From NCBI GenBank assembly GCA_015488115.1, contig WFOK01000067.1, positions 1 through 46,760 on the forward strand: 46,760 bases of DNA, read 5' to 3'. Made by a program: the position numbers and the translations under genes. The notes under the pieces were generated by a model, which had not been told where the DNA came from, made no database searches, and was given only the letters and a program-made list of their open reading frames with translations. The stretch's first letter is position 1. Each line of letters starts with the position of its first letter. Below are positions 8,309-18,797 of the stretch, piece by piece. The stretch is from Mariprofundaceae bacterium (GTDB lineage: Bacteria > Pseudomonadota > Zetaproteobacteria > Mariprofundales > Mariprofundaceae).

Positions 8309-9525
8309 GTTTCGATGTCGCCGCCATCAGGGCACAGTTTCCCATTCTTGACCAGCAGGTTCACGGCAGGCCGCTGGCCTATCTCGACAATGCGGCGACC
8401 ACGCAGAAGCCCAGTGCAGTCATCCAGGCCATTCAGGCCTATTACCAGAGGGACAATGCCAATGTTCATCGGGGTGTTCATGCGCTATCCGAACGGGCCA
8501 CGGCTGCATACGAGGCTGCCCGGGAGAAGGTGCGCGCGCTGTTGAACGCCCGATCGGTGCGTGAGATCGTGTTTGTGCGAGGTACGACCGAGGCCATCAA
8601 CCTGGTTGCTCATAGTTGGGGCACGGCCAGGCTTCGAGCCGGGGACGAGATCCTCATCACCGGCATGGAACATCATTCCAATATCGTGCCATGGCAGATG
8701 CTCTGCGAGCGCACGGGGGCGAGGCTTCGGGTGCTGCCGATCAATGATGCGGGCGAACTTTGTCTTGACCAGTTGCCGACCCTGCTCAACGAGCGAACCA
8801 GGCTGGTCGGTGTCGTGCACTTGTCCAATGCGTTGGGCACGATCAATCCGGTGGCCGAGATCATTCGCCAGGCCCATGCGGTCGGTGCGCGCGTGCTTGT
8901 CGATGGTGCCCAGGCCGCGGCGCACATGGCCATCGATGTGCAGCAACTGGACTGTGACTTTTACGCCACCAGTGCCCACAAGATGTATGGCCCGACGGGA
9001 ATCGGCGTGCTCTATGCGAAGGAGGCCCTGCTGGATGAGATGCCTCCGTATCAGGGTGGCGGGGACATGATCCGCGTGGTCACGTTTGAACGTACCGAAT
9101 ACAATGAGCTGCCCTACAAATTTGAAGCGGGAACGCCGAACATCGCGGGCGCCATCGGCTTCGGTGCGGCCATTGATTGGCTCGGCAGCTTTGACATGTG
9201 CGAGATTGCGGCCCATGAGCAGCGCTTGTTGCAGGAGGCGGTCAGCAGGGCCAAGGCCATACCGGGTCTGCGTCTCGTTGGTGAGGCCGGCCATCGGGCG
9301 ACGGTGCTTTCGTTCACGATGGAGGGCATACACCCCCATGATCTTGGGACAATCCTGGATCGGGAGGGCGTGGCCATTCGCGCCGGACACCACTGCGCGA
9401 TGCCGGTCATGCAGCGATTCGGGGTTCCGGCCACTGTGCGCGCCTCATTTGCGCTGTATAACACATCGGATGATCTGGATGCCCTGTTCCAGGCCCTGGA
9501 ACGGGCGCAGGCCATGTTTGCATGA
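8305..9525 (+). CDS. sufS: SufS-type cysteine desulfurase
   Basis: 406 residues, PLP-dependent class II cysteine desulfurase that takes sulphur from cysteine to form a persulfide. The N-terminus YLDNAATTQKP is diagnostic, the PLP lysine lies in TSAHKMYGPTGIG, and the persulfide cysteine in RAGHHCAMPVM. SufS enzymes need an activating acceptor; no sufE is present and the next gene is SufU, which can fill this role. Thirteen bases separate it from sufU. Confidence 0.97.
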   Translation: MSFDVAAIRAQFPILDQQVHGRPLAYLDNAATTQKPSAVIQAIQAYYQRDNANVHRGVHALSERATAAYEAAREKVRALLNARSVREIVFVRGTTEAINLVAHSWGTARLRAGDEILITGMEHHSNIVPWQMLCERTGARLRVLPINDAGELCLDQLPTLLNERTRLVGVVHLSNALGTINPVAEIIRQAHAVGARVLVDGAQAAAHMAIDVQQLDCDFYATSAHKMYGPTGIGVLYAKEALLDEMPPYQGGGDMIRVVTFERTEYNELPYKFEAGTPNIAGAIGFGAAIDWLGSFDMCEIAAHEQRLLQEAVSRAKAIPGLRLVGEAGHRATVLSFTMEGIHPHDLGTILDREGVAIRAGHHCAMPVMQRFGVPATVRASFALYNTSDDLDALFQALERAQAMFA

Positions 9526-9538
9526 AGGGGAAGCCAAC

Positions 9539-9991
9539 GTGTTTGATTTGAAGGACCTGTATCAGCAGGTGATCGTGGACCACAACAAGCATCCGCGCAA
9601 TTTCGGCAGGCTTGAGGACGCCAGCCATGAGGCCGAGGGCTATAACCCCTTGTGCGGCGACAGATTGCATGTGTATCTGAAGATTGATGATCAGGGGCGC
9701 ATCGAGGATGTCCGCTTCGAGGGGGAAGGTTGCGCGATTTCCATGGCCAGCGCATCCCTGATGACCGAAGCGCTGAAGGGGCGGACGCTGCAGGAGTTCC
9801 GGTCGCTGTTCGAGGGCTTCCATGCACTGGTCACATCATCCGGCGATGGCGCGGACGATGAGGCCGGCCTGGGCAAGCTGGCCGTGCTTGGCGGCGTGCG
9901 CGCCTTTCCCAGCCGGATCAAGTGCGCGACCCTGTGCTGGCATACGATGAAGAACGCCATCGAGCGCAGCGGCGTGGCCCGGACCGAATGA
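9539..9991 (+). CDS. sufU: SufU zinc-dependent sulfur acceptor (NifU/IscU-like fold)
   Basis: 150 residues. Relative of IscU that in SUF systems accepts sulphur from SufS. Ligand residues C39, D41 (NPLCGD), C65 (GEGCAIS) and C129 (KCATLCW) are in place, and the stretch between C65 and C129 is long, which is typical of SufU and unlike IscU. The start is GTG at 9539, preceded by AAGGGGAAGC; the ATG codons upstream lie inside sufS in another frame. The TGA overlaps the ATG of the next gene. Confidence 0.93.
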   Translation: MFDLKDLYQQVIVDHNKHPRNFGRLEDASHEAEGYNPLCGDRLHVYLKIDDQGRIEDVRFEGEGCAISMASASLMTEALKGRTLQEFRSLFEGFHALVTSSGDGADDEAGLGKLAVLGGVRAFPSRIKCATLCWHTMKNAIERSGVARTE

Positions 9992-10548
9992 ACAGCGGGC
10001 GGTTGATCGCGGTCAGGCGCGATGTCGATGCCGTGCTCATCCCGCTGGGCACGCCGATTGTGATTCCGGCGGGCAGCCAGGTGCGCATCACGCAGGAGCT
10101 GGGCGGGAGCTATACGGTGGCCGTCGGAGGCAATCTGGCGCGCATTGAGGGCAAGGATGCTGATGCCCTGGGCCTTGACGAAAGGGATCTTGGAGCATCC
10201 GAGGCGTCCCGGCCGGCGCAGGTGCCGGATGGCGATGTGGACATGGATGAGGTCTGGCGTGTGCTGAAGACCTGTTATGATCCGGAAATCCCGGTCAACA
10301 TCGTCGATTTGGGTCTGGTGTATGATGTGCATGTCGTGGAGACCGATGATGGAGGTCATGAGGTTGAGGTGGTCATGACCCTGACGGCGCCCGGTTGCGG
10401 CATGGGGCCGTTCATCGTTGAGGATGTGCGTCGCAAGCTTCTTGATGTGCCCAATGTGACCGATGTGCATGTCGAGCTGGTCTTTGATCCGCCCTGGGAT
10501 CGCTCCCGCATGACGGACGAGGCGAAATTGCAACTGGGGATGTTCTAG
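9988..10548 (+). CDS. sufT: SufT, MIP18-type Fe-S maturation protein
   Basis: 186 residues with two parts. The N-terminal 65 residues (RLIAVRRDVDAVLIPLGTP) are the extension seen in the long SufT form. The C-terminal 100 residues are a MIP18 (DUF59) domain with TCYDPEIPVNIVDLGLVYDV and the conserved TAPGCGMGP cysteine, ending in FDPPWDRSRMTDEAK. The family helps to mature selected Fe-S proteins rather than build clusters de novo. Start codon overlaps the sufU stop (ATGA); three bases separate it from the ferredoxin. Confidence 0.93.
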   Translation: MNSGRLIAVRRDVDAVLIPLGTPIVIPAGSQVRITQELGGSYTVAVGGNLARIEGKDADALGLDERDLGASEASRPAQVPDGDVDMDEVWRVLKTCYDPEIPVNIVDLGLVYDVHVVETDDGGHEVEVVMTLTAPGCGMGPFIVEDVRRKLLDVPNVTDVHVELVFDPPWDRSRMTDEAKLQLGMF

Positions 10549-10551
10549 CCC

Positions 10552-10863
10552 ATGGCCTGGGTGGATGTCGCGCGCGAGCATGAAATGCCCCCCGGCAGCC
10601 GAAAGGTCGTGCATGTTTCAGGGGTGGACATTGCGGTTTTTCACCTGAACGGCAACTGGTATGCCATTGAGGACGTTTGCACGCATGATGGAGGAGAGCT
10701 GGCGAGCGGTGAACTGGATGGGGATCAGATCATCTGCCCCCGGCATGGCGCCCGGTTTTGCCTGCGCGATGGCCGTGCGCTGACGCCTCCGGCCTATGAG
10801 GATGTCGAGACCTTTCCGGTCAGGGTGTGCGATGGCGTTGTCCAGGTGGATGTGGATACATGA
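10552..10863 (+). CDS. Rieske-type [2Fe-2S] ferredoxin, end of suf operon
   Basis: 103 residues, soluble, with the Rieske ligand pattern C43-T-H45 and C62-P-R-H65, the two halves separated by 16 residues as in dioxygenase-type ferredoxins. No transmembrane anchor, so it is not the respiratory Rieske protein. Position as the last suf gene suggests an electron donor to cluster assembly or an indicator client, but that role is inferred. It converges with the next gene, stop to stop, with three bases between. Confidence 0.92.
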   Translation: MAWVDVAREHEMPPGSRKVVHVSGVDIAVFHLNGNWYAIEDVCTHDGGELASGELDGDQIICPRHGARFCLRDGRALTPPAYEDVETFPVRVCDGVVQVDVDT

Positions 10864-10866
10864 GCT

Positions 10867-13800
10867 TCACTCTCGCTGCAGGCGCAGGCGTTTCGTGAGC
10901 TCCTTGGCTGTCGAGGGTCGCCCGAACAGAAAGCCTTGCCCCAGGTCGCAGCCACTTTGCGTCAGCAGATCAAGCTGCGCCTCCCTTTCGATGCCTTCGG
11001 CCAGCACCTGAATATCCAGTGCGTGGGCCATGGCCGCGATGGAACGGACGATGGCCAGGTCATCGGCATCATCCGGCAGGTCGCGGATGAAGGTCTTGTC
11101 GATTTTCAGCGTATCGACCGGAAACCGCTTCAGATAGGCCAGTGATGAATGCCCTGTGCCGAAGTCGTCAATGGAAATCGAGATGCCGGCGTCGACAAGC
11201 TCCTGCATGACCCTTGCCGCGATCTCGGGATCGTGCATGACGGCCGTTTCGGTGATTTCGATTTCGACCCACTCGGGGTTGGCTTCTGCGCGACGGATGA
11301 TCTTGAGGATATCCTGAGCCAGTCCCTCGTGCATGAGCTGAACCGCGGAGATGTTGATCGCGATGCGACCAGGCAGCAGGCCTTCCCGTTCCCATTCGAC
11401 TGCCTGCAGACAGGACTGGAAGATGACCCATTCGGAAATCTGGTGGATGTAGCCGGTTTCCTCGGCCAGATGGATGAATTCGTTGGGCGTGACCATGCCG
11501 AGGATCGGATGGCGCCAGCGGACGAGGCTTTCCAGCCCGATCATGCGTCGGTCGCTCAGCCGGTGCTTGGGTTGGTAGTAGACAGGGAACGCATGGTGGG
11601 CCTTGTCGGTGTCGGTCAAGGCGCCGGCCTTGCTCAGGTAGTGCAGCTTGAGCGCGCCTTTGTCGACGATCTGGCTGAGGTCCTGCTCCAGGGCCAGGAT
11701 GCGCCGGGCGTCTTCTTCCATTTCGTGAGAGAAATAGTGAATATGGGCGTGGTTCTTCTTGGCGCGGTACATGGCCGCGTCGGCATGCTTGAGCAGGGTT
11801 TCGGCCTGCTCACCGTCGTCGGGATAGCTTGCGATGCCGATGCTGGTGCCGATCGTGACCTCTTGCCTGGCTAGGCGGATGGGCTCCTGCAAAGAGAAAA
11901 GGAGCTTCTTGGCCACATTGAGCGCCATTTCCGCATTGGTCTTGGGTAGCAGCACGGCGAATTCGTCGCCGCCCAGTCTGGCGGCCGTATCGGACTCGCG
12001 CAGAAAACGACGAAAGCGCTTGGCACATTCCCGGAGCACTTCATCACCGGCTTCATGGCCAAGCGTGTCATTGATGGGCTTGAAACGATTGAGGTCCATG
12101 TACAGAACGGCGAGTTTTTCGCGTTCGCGCCGGGCCAGGGCGATGGCGTGGTGAAGGCGATCGAGGAACAGGCGGCGGTTTGGCAGGCCCGTCAGGGCAT
12201 CGTAATAGGAAAGACGAATGAGCTCCTCTTCCGATCGGTGGCTGCTGATCATGAGCGCAAGGGCTTCCTCGAGATGTGCGAGAAAGGATGAGAACTCTTC
12301 CAGCATGCATGAAGGCGGCTGGTTGATCATCATGTGCATGATGGCGAGCAGCGCGCCCTGGTGCCGGATCTCCAGGCAGAGAAGATGATGGCCGTGTTCC
12401 TGATGGGTATCGAACAGGCTGGCCCTGGGGGTATCGAACGCATGCAGCAAGGGAAAGGCATGGCTTTCTCGCAGGCATGGCCTGCCTTGCATGCGCGGGC
12501 AGATGCTCTCGTATCGTCCGGACCAGTCCGGCGAGGTCGCGTTCAGTTTCAAGGCCCCCTTTTCCACCAGATATAGGGCCGCCTCACCGTTCAGGATCTC
12601 CCATGGGTCCCCCTTGAGCAGACCGAAGAGTTGCTGCAGCCGTTCATTCAGCGCCGTCTGTTTTTGGCAGACCTGCCGGATTTGCAGCATGGTCTGATGC
12701 AACCATTGCTGCATGAGCTCCTTGCTCATATCGCGCAGGGTCACGGCCAGGCGCACCTGCTGGCCGGCCCTGAATCGCGCAATTTGGATGCTGCAGGGAA
12801 CGCGCTTGCCGGTACGGGTGATTGCATGCACGGGCTTCTGCTCCTCAGGCATATCTTCAGCATCTTGCAAAAAGCGCTGCACCACTGGCCAGTCTTCTCT
12901 GGAGAAAAGCTGCTCCAGCTTGAGGCCGTTCCAGGAGGACGGGGCATATCCGAGGAGCAGACTGGCCCTGGTGTTGGCACCGAGCAGGTCGCCATTTTCA
13001 TTGGCGACAAGGATAGCCTCGGCAACGTGGTTCAGCGTGGCTTCCAACTCGCCCCGTTGCAGCGTGAGCATGTTGGCCTGCCTGCGCAGCCTTCGGTTGA
13101 GATCATCGATGTATCGGTTCCGGCCGATCAGCACCAGCGCGAAGGCCAGCATCACCAGCAAGCCAAGCAGGAACACCATGCTGGCCGGGTCAATGGGCCC
13201 GGATGTGGGCCATGGCTTGAGCGTGACGAGCTCCAGATGGAAGCGGATGCCTTCGACGTCAAAGGATTGCCGGATGCTCCAAGGCTTCCCGGCCTGGTCC
13301 CCCTCTTCCTGGGCGAAGGTTTCGAAGATGGCAAAGTTCTTGTCCTGCTGGGTGGCCGTCAATCTTGCGTGGATGCCGTCATCGGGCAATTTGGCCAACG
13401 ACTGGTAGACAATGCCTTGTAGGTTCCAGTCGGAGATGACGTACCGGTTTTCGTGATTCTGGGTCCAGTCGATGTATCTGAGCACCCAGGTCTGGTCGGA
13501 GCGTGGCAGGATCATCACATGCCGGTTCTGCTGTCTGGCTTGCTTGAGCGTGCTGCGCAAAAGCGGAGGATCGAAGGACTCGGACATGGCCGGCAGCGTT
13601 CCATCTGCCTCGGGCATCAGTTGAATCCGCAGCAGCATGCCCGGATGCATGGACCTCAATGCCCTGATCTGGGCTGACAGTTCATCCTTTCCGCCAGCAT
13701 GACGTGCCGTGGAAAGCAGCATCCTGCTCATGGCGCGGGCTTCCTCGATGCGTTGCATCAGCGCACCGCGGATCAGCTGCACGCCCATGTGCGCGCGCTG

Positions 13801-13911
13801 CTGCAGGGAGGCCTCGAAGAACTGCTGTTCTTCCTTTTTTACATTCAGGTAGCCAATGCTTGTGGCGGATAGCCCCAGCACAACCAGCGCGAACCAGAGC
13901 AATTGTTTCAT
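10867..13911 (-). CDS. Sensor protein with PAS, GAF-like, GGDEF and EAL domains
   Basis: 1014 residues from ATG 13911. Transmembrane helices lie at about 3-22 and 244-263 and bracket a 220-residue periplasmic sensor region. A PAS domain follows at about 285-395 (HVAEAILVANENGDLLGAN), then a GAF-like region at about 405-555, a GGDEF domain at about 560-730 and an EAL domain to the end. GGDEF (647-651) is intact and RESD at 638-641 sits where the product-inhibition RxxD site belongs. The EAL motif reads ESL (794-796). About 20 extra residues (roughly 758-777) split the first EAL strand between KLHY and YYQPK. Other EAL residues (EITET, DDFGTG, LKIDK, AEGIE, GQGFLFGRP) are present. Probably bifunctional. 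A longer reading upstream to 14262 overlaps the SUI1 gene and is unlikely. Confidence 0.9.
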   Translation of the reverse strand: MKQLLWFALVVLGLSATSIGYLNVKKEEQQFFEASLQQRAHMGVQLIRGALMQRIEEARAMSRMLLSTARHAGGKDELSAQIRALRSMHPGMLLRIQLMPEADGTLPAMSESFDPPLLRSTLKQARQQNRHVMILPRSDQTWVLRYIDWTQNHENRYVISDWNLQGIVYQSLAKLPDDGIHARLTATQQDKNFAIFETFAQEEGDQAGKPWSIRQSFDVEGIRFHLELVTLKPWPTSGPIDPASMVFLLGLLVMLAFALVLIGRNRYIDDLNRRLRRQANMLTLQRGELEATLNHVAEAILVANENGDLLGANTRASLLLGYAPSSWNGLKLEQLFSREDWPVVQRFLQDAEDMPEEQKPVHAITRTGKRVPCSIQIARFRAGQQVRLAVTLRDMSKELMQQWLHQTMLQIRQVCQKQTALNERLQQLFGLLKGDPWEILNGEAALYLVEKGALKLNATSPDWSGRYESICPRMQGRPCLRESHAFPLLHAFDTPRASLFDTHQEHGHHLLCLEIRHQGALLAIMHMMINQPPSCMLEEFSSFLAHLEEALALMISSHRSEEELIRLSYYDALTGLPNRRLFLDRLHHAIALARREREKLAVLYMDLNRFKPINDTLGHEAGDEVLRECAKRFRRFLRESDTAARLGGDEFAVLLPKTNAEMALNVAKKLLFSLQEPIRLARQEVTIGTSIGIASYPDDGEQAETLLKHADAAMYRAKKNHAHIHYFSHEMEEDARRILALEQDLSQIVDKGALKLHYLSKAGALTDTDKAHHAFPVYYQPKHRLSDRRMIGLESLVRWRHPILGMVTPNEFIHLAEETGYIHQISEWVIFQSCLQAVEWEREGLLPGRIAINISAVQLMHEGLAQDILKIIRRAEANPEWVEIEITETAVMHDPEIAARVMQELVDAGISISIDDFGTGHSSLAYLKRFPVDTLKIDKTFIRDLPDDADDLAIVRSIAAMAHALDIQVLAEGIEREAQLDLLTQSGCDLGQGFLFGRPSTAKELTKRLRLQRE

Positions 13912-13999
13912 GCAAGCAAGTATAGCTAAAATGCCCGTATCGGTCTTGTGCCCGGTGCGGGAGGCTGGACGAACGGACGGACATGTCCATACTGCGTCC

Positions 14000-14344
14000 A
14001 TGGCAGACGACAGGCGATTGGTGTACTCGAGCGAAAGTGGCTCCCTTCGTGGTCGCAAAAAGGATGCAAGCCGCCCGAAGGGGCGCAGCGATGCTCCTGC
14101 ATCGGCACGGGGCTGCCGGGTGCGAAGGGAGCGAAAGGGACGCGCTGGCAGGGTGGTGACGATCATCGAAGGGCTTCCTTTCGAAGGGCCCAGGCTGCAG
14201 GTTTGGCTGAAACACCTGAAAGCACGCCTGGGTACGGGGGGAACGATCAAGGACGGCCGCATCGAGATTCAGGGGGATCATTGCGAGACCCTGCTAGCCC
14301 GCCTCAGGGATGAGGGCATTCGCGCCAAAAGGTCGGGCGGCTGA
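14000..14344 (+). CDS. yciH: SUI1/eIF1-like translation factor (YciH family)
   Basis: 114 residues. The N-terminus MADDRRLVYSSESG matches the bacterial YciH form. A basic linker is followed by a SUI1 domain at about 48-112, with RVVTIIEGLPF and LKARLGTGGTIKDGRIEIQG characteristic of the family. Archaeal and eukaryotic relatives check start-codon choice; the bacterial role is less settled. The start was chosen on this match; the ribosome site is weak. It is divergent from the PAS/GGDEF/EAL gene with 88 bases between them. Confidence 0.9.
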   Translation: MADDRRLVYSSESGSLRGRKKDASRPKGRSDAPASARGCRVRRERKGRAGRVVTIIEGLPFEGPRLQVWLKHLKARLGTGGTIKDGRIEIQGDHCETLLARLRDEGIRAKRSGG

Positions 14345-14375
14345 AGCATGCGCCCGCTGAAAGACAAGGAGATGA

Positions 14376-14759
14376 ATGTTGAAAGCACAAGACAATGACT
14401 GGAACATGGATGCCGCGCAGCTTTATCGGGAAGAAATCATCACCGATCTGCGGTTGGGTACGATCCGCAAATTGATTCCAATTCATGCCGATGGGCGGGA
14501 GGATGAGACGCGCAAGGTGCGTTTCGTCGGACAGGCCCAGGTCATGACGCCGGCCGGGGCGTTGCCGATCAGCTTCGATCTCGAGGGTGAGACGCTGGAG
14601 CAGGCCATCGCGCAGTTCGGTCCCGCAGCAAGGCAGGCGCTCGAGGAGACCGTGCGCGAGCTTGAGGAAATGCGCCGCAAGGCGGCTTCCAACATTGTCG
14701 TTCCGGGGGCGGAAGACATCAGCCGCCTCGGCGGGGATTCGCCGCTGATCAAGCCCTAG
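14376..14759 (+). CDS. Small cytoplasmic protein of unknown function
   Basis: 127 residues, preceded by AAGGAGATGA directly before the ATG. No membrane segment and no cysteine cluster. The middle (about 15-75) reads as beta-rich, with LGTIRKLIPI and VRFVGQAQVMTPAGALPISFDLEG, followed by a long charged helix (about 75-105, ALEETVRELEEMRRKAA) and a C-terminal tail ending GGDSPLIKP. The intact reading frame, good ribosome site and codon use like its neighbours make it a real gene. I do not recognise a family. It lies between the SUI1 gene and the groESL promoter. Confidence 0.8.
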   Translation: MLKAQDNDWNMDAAQLYREEIITDLRLGTIRKLIPIHADGREDETRKVRFVGQAQVMTPAGALPISFDLEGETLEQAIAQFGPAARQALEETVRELEEMRRKAASNIVVPGAEDISRLGGDSPLIKP

Positions 14760-14788
14760 AGGAGGAGGCGCAAGGCCGGGGCGCCGTC

Positions 14789-14816
14789 TTGACAGGCATC
14801 GAATGTGCCCGAGAAT
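14789..14816 (+). promoter_or_regulatory. groESL promoter, sigma70 type
   Basis: Perfect TTGACA at 14789-14794 and GAGAAT at 14811-14816 with a 16-base spacer. The -10 box abuts the CIRCE operator. No sigma32-type CTTGAA/CCCCAT pair is apparent, so repression through CIRCE is the likely control. Confidence 0.7.
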
Positions 14817-14842
14817 TAGCACTCTCCGGTGCAGAGTGCTAA
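14816..14842. promoter_or_regulatory. CIRCE operator (HrcA binding site)
   Basis: Exact consensus TTAGCACTC (14816-14824), 9-base spacer, GAGTGCTAA (14834-14842). CIRCE is bound by the heat-labile repressor HrcA, whose folding depends on GroEL. Location directly after the -10 box and upstream of groES fits this circuit. hrcA itself is not in the window. Confidence 0.96.
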
Positions 14843-14851
14843 GGCCGGCCG

Positions 14852-14918
14852 GAGATCGATGAATCTCTGGGGGTTGAATCGCCCGACGGGCGCCCCTATA
14901 GAGCAAGTCCCGATTCAA
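14852..14918 (+). other. Structured 5' leader of groESL mRNA
   Basis: Between CIRCE and groES several pairings are possible: GAGAT/ATCTC near 14852-14867, an 8-base perfect pair TTGAATCG (14874-14881) with CGATTCAA (14911-14918), and inside it GCCC-GAC-GGGC at 14881-14891. The ribosome-binding AGGAGA near 14932 lies outside the stems. Whether the fold has a function is unknown. Confidence 0.4.
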
Positions 14919-14946
14919 AATTCACTGGAACAGGAGAAGAATAACG

Positions 14947-15243
14947 ATGGCAACAAAGGTTCGTCCTTTACATGATCGTGTGATCGTCCGTCGTCTGGAC
15001 GAGGAAGAGAAATCAGCCGGCGGCATCATCATTCCGGATACGGCTAAGGAAAAGCCGATTCAGGGCGAGGTGATCGCCGTGGGCAAGGGCAAGATTCTGG
15101 AGAACGGCGAAGTTCGCCCGCTGGATGTGAAGGCTGGCGACCGCGTGATCTTCTCCAAGTACGCCGGAACGGAAATCAAGCTGGACAATGAGGAATTCCT
15201 GATGATGCGCGAGGATGACATCCTCGGCGTGATCGAGTCCTGA
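14947..15243 (+). CDS. groES: Co-chaperonin GroES
   Basis: 98 residues, usual length about 96. Forms the seven-membered lid on GroEL. It opens with [21 protein letters not shown] and the mobile loop [15 protein letters not shown] is standard; it ends [17 protein letters not shown] precedes the ATG. groEL follows after 65 bases. Confidence 0.98.
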   Translation: MATKVRPLHDRVIVRRLDEEEKSAGGIIIPDTAKEKPIQGEVIAVGKGKILENGEVRPLDVKAGDRVIFSKYAGTEIKLDNEEFLMMREDDILGVIES

Positions 15244-15290
15244 CCGTTGTTTTGCACGGGCCTCATGCCCGGAAAAATACCAAATCATAA

Positions 15291-16943
<1,653 letters not shown>

Positions 16944-16967
16944 TCAGCCGCAGGGCCTTTGAATCAG

Positions 16968-16997
16968 GGGCTGCTCCCGATGGAGCAGCCCTTTTTT
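16968..16997 (+). terminator. Rho-independent terminator of groESL
   Basis: Ten-base stem GGGCTGCTCC (16968-16977) with GGAGCAGCCC (16982-16991), a CGAT tetraloop, and six T at 16992-16997. It also lies just before the convergent acyl-CoA synthetase stop codon. Confidence 0.93.
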
Positions 16998-17009
16998 GTG
17001 TTCTGCGGA

Positions 17010-18797
17010 TTAGGAATAGAGGGACTCAAGCACCTCTCGATAGGCTTCATAGACCTTGCGCCGCTTGACCTTCAGCGTGGGCGTCAGCAGTCCGTTGTCG
17101 ATGCTGAAGGGCTTGTCCAGCACATGGATGCGACGGATCTGTTCAAAGGAGGTCAATGGGGATAACAAGCCGTTGATATGGGTCTGCAACATCTTGCGCA
17201 CGACGGCAGAGGCGCACAGATGCGTCCAGTCGGTCTGGGGCAGCCCCTGTTCCCTGGCCCATTGATCAAGAGCTTCCTCGTTGGGTACGACCAGGGCAAC
17301 GAGATAGGGTTTCTGGTCGCCGTAGACCACGGCCTGATCGATCATCGGATCGGCGGTCAGCAAGGCCTCAATGCGCTGGGGGGCGATGTTCTCCCCGCCG
17401 GAATTGACGATGATGTCCTTCTTCCTGTCGGTGATGTACAGATAGCCGTCCTCATCAAGGCGGCCGATGTCGCCGGTGTGAAACCAGCCCTCATCATCGA
17501 TGACTTCCTTCGTTGCTTCCGGGTTGTGCCAGTAGCCCAGCATGATATTGGCCCCGCGGGCGAGAATTTCCCCGTCGTCCGCCAGCCGAATCTCGACCCC
17601 GCTGACGGCCTTGCCGACGCTTCCCGGACGCGGGGCCTCCGGCGGGTTCACGGTCAGCAATGGGGCGGACTCCGTCAGTCCGTAACCCTCGATAACCGGG
17701 ATACCGAGGGAGGTAAAGAATTCGGCGACCTCAATGCCCAGCGGCGCGCCGCCCGAGACCAGCAGGCGTAGCCGTCCGCCGAAGCGGTCGCGAATACGCT
17801 GTCCGATTTTCCGGTCCAGCCAGCGGTGAAGCCAGCGCTTGTGCGCGGGCAGCCTCCCTGCCTGCGCACGTTCGTTGGCCAGGGTGAGAAAGTAGAAAAA
17901 CAGACGCTGCCTGAGCCGGGGCTGCTTGCGCACCTGGGCGAGAATCCTGTTGCGCACGACCTCCAGCATGCGCGGCACCGTGATCATGATCGTCGGCTCG
18001 GCCTCGGTCAGATTCTTGGCCACCGTGTCCGGGCGTTCGGCGAAGGCCACTGAAATACCGAACGAGTAGGGCAGGAAATGGCTGGCTGTCCGCTCCAGCA
18101 TGTGCGCAAGCGGCAGAAAGGACAGCAACAGGTCATCCCTCTCGAAGGTGATGATGTCCGGCACGGCATCGAGATTGGCCAGAATGTTGCCGTGGCTGAG
18201 CATCACGCCCTTCGGCCTGGCCGTCGTCCCCGAGGTATAGACCAGCGTGGCCAGGGTCTGGCGGTCAAGGTCCCGCAGGCGTTGCTCGATGCCTTCCTCG
18301 TCGATGGCGCCTTCGTCGATCAGTGGTCCAGCCTGCGTGAGCATTGGTTGTTCGGCGGCGTCATCGAAAACGTAGATGCGCTCGAGCGCCGGACATGATG
18401 CTGCGGCCTCCAGCAGGTGGCGCAGGAGATTGCCCCCCGAGGTGAACACGAGGCGCGCGCCTGCGTCATTGAGCACGAAGGCGATGTCCTGCGGCCGATA
18501 GGTGCAGTACAGGGGCACCGTCACGGCTCCGATGCTCAGGGTCGCATAGTCCACGACGGCCCATTCGGGGCGGTTTTCCATGAGGATGCCGATGCGGTCC
18601 CCCGGCGCGACGCCCAGTTGCAGCAGATGCGTGGCCAGTCGTCGCACCCTCGTGGCCAGCTCCATGTAAGTGATGGGTACATAGGCGCCCTTTTTTCTGC
18701 GCAGCTGGGCGGCATGATAGGGGTGCTGTTCCGCCTGGATGAACAGGGCCTCGGGCAGGCTGCGGGTTTGCCGGATATCAGGTGTTTTCTTGGACAT
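17010..18797 (-). CDS. Long-chain acyl-CoA synthetase (AMP-forming)
   Basis: 595 residues of the large FadD15-type long-chain fatty acid CoA ligase. Adenylates a fatty acid and transfers it to CoA. Motifs in order: the AMP/ATP loop LVYTSGTTARPKGVMLSHGN, GYGLTESAPLL, ARGANIMLGYW, GWFHTGDIG, and DRKKDIIVNSGGENIAPQRIE near the C-terminus. The start ATG 18797 (MSKKTPDIRQ) has AAGGGGAACC before it; a reading 23 residues longer lacks such a site. It overlaps the end of the upstream membrane-protein gene by 20 bases, so the two are cotranscribed. Confidence 0.92.
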   Translation of the reverse strand: MSKKTPDIRQTRSLPEALFIQAEQHPYHAAQLRRKKGAYVPITYMELATRVRRLATHLLQLGVAPGDRIGILMENRPEWAVVDYATLSIGAVTVPLYCTYRPQDIAFVLNDAGARLVFTSGGNLLRHLLEAAASCPALERIYVFDDAAEQPMLTQAGPLIDEGAIDEEGIEQRLRDLDRQTLATLVYTSGTTARPKGVMLSHGNILANLDAVPDIITFERDDLLLSFLPLAHMLERTASHFLPYSFGISVAFAERPDTVAKNLTEAEPTIMITVPRMLEVVRNRILAQVRKQPRLRQRLFFYFLTLANERAQAGRLPAHKRWLHRWLDRKIGQRIRDRFGGRLRLLVSGGAPLGIEVAEFFTSLGIPVIEGYGLTESAPLLTVNPPEAPRPGSVGKAVSGVEIRLADDGEILARGANIMLGYWHNPEATKEVIDDEGWFHTGDIGRLDEDGYLYITDRKKDIIVNSGGENIAPQRIEALLTADPMIDQAVVYGDQKPYLVALVVPNEEALDQWAREQGLPQTDWTHLCASAVVRKMLQTHINGLLSPLTSFEQIRRIHVLDKPFSIDNGLLTPTLKVKRRKVYEAYREVLESLYS

